Part shown: positions 17,120-21,391 of the stretch, one piece after another
Position numbering within the stretch: the first letter of the stretch is position 1
Layout: every line of letters begins with the position of its first letter
Source: Zygnema cylindricum
Lineage: Eukaryota; Streptophyta; Zygnematophyceae; Zygnematales; Zygnemataceae
Reading direction: 5' to 3'
Assembly (NCBI GenBank): GCA_037447655.1
Contig: JBBHKE010001836.1
Location: forward strand, 64,001 to 85,391
Length of the DNA: 21,391 nucleotides
Made by a program: the position numbers and the translations under genes
The notes under the pieces: generated by a model
What the model saw: only the letters and a program-made list of their open reading frames with translations
What the model was told of the DNA's origin: nothing
The model's database searches: none

Positions 17120-17214
<95 letters not shown>
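17117..17214 (-). promoter_or_regulatory. (CT)n tract in the kinase gene's 5' leader
   Basis: About 96 bp of (GA)n on the plus strand, (CT)n in the sense of the gene, ends 13 bp before the ATG at 17104. CT/TC-rich leaders are common in plant promoters and 5' UTRs, so it may influence transcription or translation. It is also a highly mutable microsatellite. Confidence 0.6.
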
Positions 17215-17215
<1 letters not shown>

Positions 17216-17224
17216 GAAAATGAG

Positions 17225-17478
17225 GTGAAAAATTCAAGTTTTTACAATGTAGTAACTTCACAGATTAAATAACACACAAACCAAACTACGGAATAAACAG
17301 GATTAATAGAGAAACTAGTTTTAAAATTCAGTTCGTATTGAAGACAGATTATTAGGATCTAATTAGACCCAGATTCAACTCGAGTAGCGACAATTTCACG
17401 AAAAATAATTATGCAGATAACAAAAAATACTTATACTTTCGAATTGGGAAATTTCATACTGAGAGAGTTAGAATAGAC

Positions 17479-17509
<31 letters not shown>

Positions 17510-18044
17510 GGGTCAAACTTTGTAGGTGAAAGAGAGAGAGAGAAGAGAGAGAGGGAGAGGGAGAGGAAAGAGAATGGACAGTCACACAGATTATTCTATT
17601 TTCGACTTCTGTCAGACCGACTTCTCGCTTTCCTAAGCGGATAAATAGTGTTTCAAAAGATTCAGTGGCGCTACGACTTCTTAATTTGTTTTTCGTAAAA
17701 AAGAAGGAGCGTCACCCGGCAGCATGTCGGTGAATAAAATCTGTACGTTTTGGACTCTGCCGTACGACTGTCGGGAAGTACAATTTTTTTGTCGGCAGTG
17801 TACGGTCAGGCGTGGTACTGTAAAAGTACAGTACTTACAATGTGCAATTGTGCACACTGTCGGACTGAAAGTAATAAATCGGTGGAAAAAGTTTCAAATA
17901 CGGGAAATAGAAACGCGGAAGTGGTCAATTGATTTGAAAATGTTTTGACACGTGTCACGAGCGGCTTGGATATGTCTCTCAGCCCATCGAAAAAACAACA
18001 ACACCAGTTTACGCGTGGATTAAAATATTTGTATCTTTAACATC
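17225..18044. promoter_or_regulatory. Region upstream of the kinase gene
   Basis: No gene is seen. It holds a second GA-rich tract (17480-17575) and a G-box palindrome GACACGTGTC (17947-17956, core CACGTG) about 845 bp upstream of the ATG at 17104. Near 17815-17860 there are short palindromes (AAGTACAGTACTT-like, TGTGCAATTGTGCACA). I cannot place a TATA box or transcription start with confidence. Confidence 0.4.
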
Positions 18045-18260
18045 TAGACCGTGAATGGTTATTAGTGTGAACTTTTTATTCGTCTCTTAAAACATATTTT
18101 CTCCGTCACAATTGTCGGATTATAGATTGGTTGCGATTGAAAGGTAAGATTCTCAGCTTCCAGTTGGCGGTCTCACACTGAAAATCGGACAAGTGTGTAC
18201 GGAGAAAAGATGTTTTAAGTGGCGTAAAAAACATTAACCCAAATAGCGATACACGGTGTA
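18045..18260. mobile_element. Fold-back MITE of the 220-bp TACACCG family, copy 3
   Basis: The left end TAGACCGTGAATGG and right end GCGATACACGGTGTA flank 216 bp with the family blocks TCTTAAAACATATTTTCTCCGT, GTAAGATTCTCAGCTTCC and GTGTACGGAGAAAAGATG. The centre is in the opposite orientation to copies 1 and 2 (CTCAGCTTCC instead of GGAAGCTGAG), which a fold-back element allows. Confidence 0.83.
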
Positions 18261-18690
18261 GTGAATTGAAATTAATTATAAAATTCTTCTGAGTCCGCGT
18301 GGCACCAGTATACGGGAGAGAGAGTGAAAGTACGGTGCCTAAATAAGAACAAAAAACATGTACGTCAAGATTCTTGACGTGGAGGATCTCTCTATGAGCA
18401 GGTGTCGGTGCAAACTGGATTGGGTTTAGGACGTTCGAGATTTGGGTGTACGGACGTCGAACCTTTTGGGTTTCAGAATACGAATCAGCGGTCCTTGAAT
18501 CAGCGAATCGTCAAGATTCGCCCGCTGGTTCAACTTGAAAATTGAAGTCTCTTGTATGGCCGACACTTGGCACAAAAATAGCGACCAAGGTATCTGGCCA
18601 TTGCTGTACTTTTTGCGGGGAATATGTACTTGAAAACATATTGTGAATTTCAGTAATTTAAGGCAGCTTTCCTTGAAATTTTAATTTCTC
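18261..18690. other. Intergenic with a near-perfect palindrome
   Basis: There is no gene. ACGTCAAGA-T-TCTTGACGT (18362-18380) is a 9+1+9 palindrome containing TGACGT, the core bound by plant bZIP/TGA factors. Its function is unknown. Confidence 0.45.
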
Positions 18691-18695
18691 GGATC

Positions 18696-18917
18696 TACAC
18701 AGTATATCGCCATAAGTGTTAATGTTTTTTTTGCCACTTAAAACATATTTTCTCCGTACATACCTGTCGGATTACGGATCTGACGGTTGCGGTTGAAATT
18801 TAAGATTCTCAGCTTCCAATTGGCGGTCTCAAATTGAAAATCCGACAAGTGTGTACGGAGAAAAAATGTTTTAAGTGGCGAAAAAAATATTAAACCCTAA
18901 TAGCGATACACGGTGTA
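18696..18917. mobile_element. Fold-back MITE of the 220-bp TACACCG family, copy 4
   Basis: 222 bp from TACACAGTATATCGCC to GCGATACACGGTGTA. Its arms and centre match copy 3 in order and orientation, with about one change per ten bases by eye. Confidence 0.84.
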
Positions 18918-19264
18918 GCGTAATTGAGCTTGCGTTTGCGACCGTTACTAGCATTTTGTCGGCTAGTGGTTTGTACGACTTCAAGAGAGCTCCAATTTTT
19001 GAACTCCTGGGCTGGTTTCAGACGCAGAGATCATTTATTTTCACGCGTGCGAACCGCACGCGTGAACAGAGCTCATGCCGTAACAGTTTGGCTGTTTCCA
19101 ATATTCTCGGTCAAAATTTCCCCGTCCTTCCCCTCCCTCAACGTATCACTATAGAGTACAGACAACTGTAGTATTTCAAACTTGTTTATGTCGGTCCAAT
19201 GGGAAGCCAGAATTTTCTTGGTCCAATGGCATTATTCATCATCACAATCTATTAATATCTTGCG
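18918..19264. other. Intergenic with a 12-bp hairpin
   Basis: No supported gene. A perfect 12-bp stem with a 3-nt loop lies at 19040-19066 (TTCACGCGTGCG-AAC-CGCACGCGTGAA). Each arm contains the palindrome CACGCGTG. Confidence 0.5.
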
Positions 19265-19265
19265 A

Positions 19266-19284
19266 CTACACCGTGAATCGCAAT
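19266..19284. repeat. Extra copy of the TACACCG terminus
   Basis: TACACCGTGAATCGCAAT stands immediately in front of the full left terminus of the next element, so two left ends lie head to tail with a 19-bp step. Confidence 0.6.
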
Positions 19285-19894
19285 TACACCGTGAATCGCT
19301 ATTAGCGTAATGAAACAATTAGCGTTATTTACGCTGATTGGGAATTTCAGTTTTTTCCAAAAAAACTTTTATTCTAATTTATCATTAACTCTAATTTGTA
19401 AACAATAGTTCAAAAGCATAGTTGTTCACGGCGTTTAGTGCGAACGATTTAATCGCGACGAATTATACGTTACAAACGCATTGAACCTTTTGGAAAAATC
19501 GTAAAAATTGTTAATGAATTTTCGTCCGTACTATTCCGTACATGTAAACAAAAATAAATTTCACATATACCGCAGTTTTTACATTTTTCGTACATTTTAC
19601 GCATCTTTTCGATTTAGTCCGTACATTTTTGGAAAAAATCCGTACATTTCCGTGAAATTTATGTTCAGGTTCCCGGACAGAAAGTACGACGAAGTGCAAC
19701 ATATATTTTCGCCAAATTTCGTACATTTATCGTACAAAACCGTACAGCAATCGTTAACATACTGTATAGTTTCCTTAAATTAGTTGTTCAGTTTTCCGGA
19801 CAGAAAGTACATCGCGTTTTTTTCCGATTTATTCAAAAGTCACGAATTATACGTTTTAATCGGAAAAAAGGAAAAAATTGCGCGATTTGAACAA

Positions 19895-20353
19895 CTATGT
19901 TCAAAAGTAGGTGAAAGTACACACATACAATATGCCTATTGTACGCAAAAAATACAATATACCCTTAAGACCCATATTGTATTGGCCGCAAAATGAAATA
20001 AAATAGTAACAGGGTTGAGTTGCACATAGGTCGATAGAGAATTAAACGTCATGTCTAAATTTGAAAAAAAAAATCGGACAAAAAAATATTTTTCTGTGAG
20101 TTTTGAGCGGCTTTTTATTTAAACCGTCAGATTTGGACGATTTGACGGTCGTTGATCAAAGTAGCGATCTAAGAAGATCACATGAAAAGCCCATAACACA
20201 ACTTACGATAAAGACTATCGTCAGATTTGGACGATCGGACGGTTGTTGATCAAAGTAGTGATTTAAGAAGATCACATGAAAAGCCCATAACACAACTTGC
20301 GATAAAGGCGCCCACATAAGGCATACAATAGAAACGCCTACTTTTGAACTATG
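19895..20353 (+). mobile_element. 459-bp member of the CATAGTTCAAAAG MITE family
   Basis: The ends CTATGTTCAAAAGTAGG and CCTACTTTTGAACTATG match the 305-bp member at 11071-11375, as do the interior blocks CATACAATATGCC, CTTAAGACCCATATTGTATT and ATCACATGAAAAGCCCATAACACAAC. A 94-bp unit (20125-20218) is tandemly repeated at 20219-20308 here but single in the other copy. The flanks TTGAACAA and TTGTAAAT match at only five of eight positions, so the target duplication has decayed or the edge is shifted. Confidence 0.78.
20125..20308 (+). repeat. 94-bp tandem duplication inside the MITE
   Basis: Both units start CGTCAGATTTGGACGAT and run through GATCACATGAAAAGCCCATA. They differ at roughly one base in ten. 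Confidence 0.85.
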
Positions 20354-20738
20354 TTGTAAATTGCTTTGTAAAAAAAATCGGCGCATAATATATCCACACT
20401 AAAATATGTGCATGTACGAAATTGTTCAAATCGTACGCCGTCGCGTTTTTTTGACATCCGCGTATGCCGGAAAATATTTACGCAATTACATGTTAGCGCG
20501 ACTAAGGGACATCGTGAATATTTTTTCTGTACTTTTCTACTTGAAAAAGTACGAAATAAAACGGTTCTGACAGTCCGTACACCATCCTATTTAAAATGGC
20601 ACCATATTACAGTTATGAACCCTATTTAATGGGGTACCTCAAATAACATTTAGAATCATTAATTCTATTTGAGAATTTGCCTAAAAAAACAGGGTACCTC
20701 AATTAGAGTCATGAACGCTAATAGCGATTCACGGTGTA

Positions 20739-20806
20739 GTGTACGGTAGCGAACAGCTGGCACGGACACTTAGAAAAGGTGACAAACAACCAGGGTCAAA
20801 GAGAAA
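20739..20806. other. Spacer between elements
   Basis: A short unique stretch between the 1.45-kb element and the second Harbinger-like piece. Nothing was recognised in it. Confidence 0.4.
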
Positions 20807-20809
20807 TAA

Positions 20810-20954
20810 GGGTATGTCCCCATGTGCATAAGTAAGGGTTATTTTCTGTCGTTTTCCTGCAAAACTTAGCGCCGTACCGCATAAGTTTCAACTGTACAAA
20901 ATTTTTTAAAAAAGGAGATGTACATTTTGCGTCATCGTCGAACTTAGAATATAC
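20810..20954 (+). mobile_element. Left part of a second Harbinger-like element (relative of 8090-8759)
   Basis: GGGTATGTCCCCATGTG at 20810 is one base from the terminus of the 670-bp element and is preceded by TAA, a Harbinger-type target word. The homology continues through TAAGGGTT, CTGTCGTTT, CGCCGTAC and ACATTTTGCGTCATC. It ends about 145 bp in, where the 432-bp element begins. The right end lies outside the window or is lost. Confidence 0.72.
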
Positions 20955-21386
20955 TACACCGCCAATCGCTATTAGAGAAAATAACGCTAATTCAGTGCCC
21001 TTTTTTAAATTTTTTACCCTGAAATACAATCCATAATTCTATTTTTTCCTTTACGGGTTGTCTGTACCAAAATGTACTTTTTGAAATAAAAATGTACAAA
21101 AAGTCATTTAATGTAACTACGCACACATGTGAATGGGCACTGGAAAAAGAGACGCAAACTCGACTATTCAAATTTTGGCGTACGAATTGTCAGGTTTTGT
21201 ACGAGTACATATATTGATGTAGACATCGATACGGCAGGTATTTATTATTCGAAAAAAAAACCAGATTAGAGCTAGTGATTAATTAGTATATATGTTTTTT
21301 TGATTTTTTTTCCTAATTAGCGTTAATAACCCTACAATTTTTTTTACCCTATTTATTCCTTTACTCTAATAGCGATTGGCGGTGTA
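20955..21386. mobile_element. 432-bp element with perfect 23-bp terminal inverted repeats
   Basis: The left terminus TACACCGCCAATCGCTATTA(GAG) is exactly complementary to the right terminus ending GGCGGTGTA at 21386. Subterminal ATAACGCTAATT (20980-20991) is mirrored by AATTAGCGTTAATAA (21316-21330). There is no coding capacity. The terminal words are those of the TACACCG family but the interior is unrelated to the 220-bp copies, so it is a separate subfamily. The perfect ends suggest a young copy. Confidence 0.82.
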
Positions 21387-21391
21387 CTTGT

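Larger units (their letters stand above)
19285..20738. mobile_element. 1.45-kb element with TACACCG termini, no transposase seen
   Basis: Left end TACACCGTGAATCGCTATTA at 19285 and its perfect complement ending at 20738 give a 24-bp inverted repeat. The interior differs from the 220-bp copies. It carries several CGTACATTT words (19550-19745) and two TCCGGACAGAAAGTAC-like blocks (about 19671 and 19795). A 459-bp element of another family (19895-20353) is nested inside, so the un-nested length is about 995 bp. The open frames inside are short and unrecognised. Confidence 0.68.

Noticed and set aside
17043-17261. Open frames of Ser-Leu or Arg-Glu repeats
   Set aside because: Translations of the (GA)n microsatellite in other frames.

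Overview
The window looks like nuclear DNA of a land plant. One multi-exon gene is well supported: a receptor-like cytoplasmic kinase of subfamily VII on the minus strand (about 17104 to 13218), with canonical GT-AG introns and every catalytic motif in place. Plant-type copia, hAT, PIF/Harbinger-like and LTR debris and degenerate TTTAGGG-like sequence agree with this. I cannot name a species. One run of ten N at 10388-10397 marks a scaffold gap.

Layout. 1-1820: AT-rich non-coding DNA with a fold-back element (395-575) and a diverged relative whose interior has grown into a tandem array. 1980-4060: simple-sequence tracts and low-complexity DNA. 4190-5330: a decayed hAT-type transposase. 5458-5529: a tRNA-like sequence, probably a SINE head or tRNA pseudogene. 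5927-6146: two recent tandem duplications. 6460-7395: a decayed Ty1/copia 3' end on the minus strand. 7729-8867: two 220-bp fold-back MITEs, the second split by a 670-bp PIF/Harbinger-like element with TTA target duplications. 9230-12240: minisatellites, LTR-like repeats around the N gap, a 305-bp element with a perfect 8-bp target duplication, and TTTAGGG-like DNA. 13218-17104: the kinase gene. 17105-21391: its upstream region, two more fold-back MITEs, a 1.45-kb element sharing their termini, a nested element of the 8-bp-duplication family, and a 432-bp element with perfect 23-bp inverted ends.

Two points matter most. First, the N-terminal exon of the kinase gene holds, in one open frame, the C-lobe half of a second, unrelated kinase-like domain. 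It lacks the catalytic HRDxK and has DMG in place of DFG. The frame leading into the complete kinase changes at a GAG/GGA triplet tract; an 80-nt intron-like segment (15921-16000) would join the two. The locus could therefore be a tandem pseudokinase-kinase gene, a broken gene, or two overlapping models. Second, elements of very different length and interior (33, about 180, about 220, 432 and 1454 bp) share almost the same TACACCG...ATCGCTATTAG terminus. This suggests one unidentified transposase moved them all, and nesting gives their relative order.
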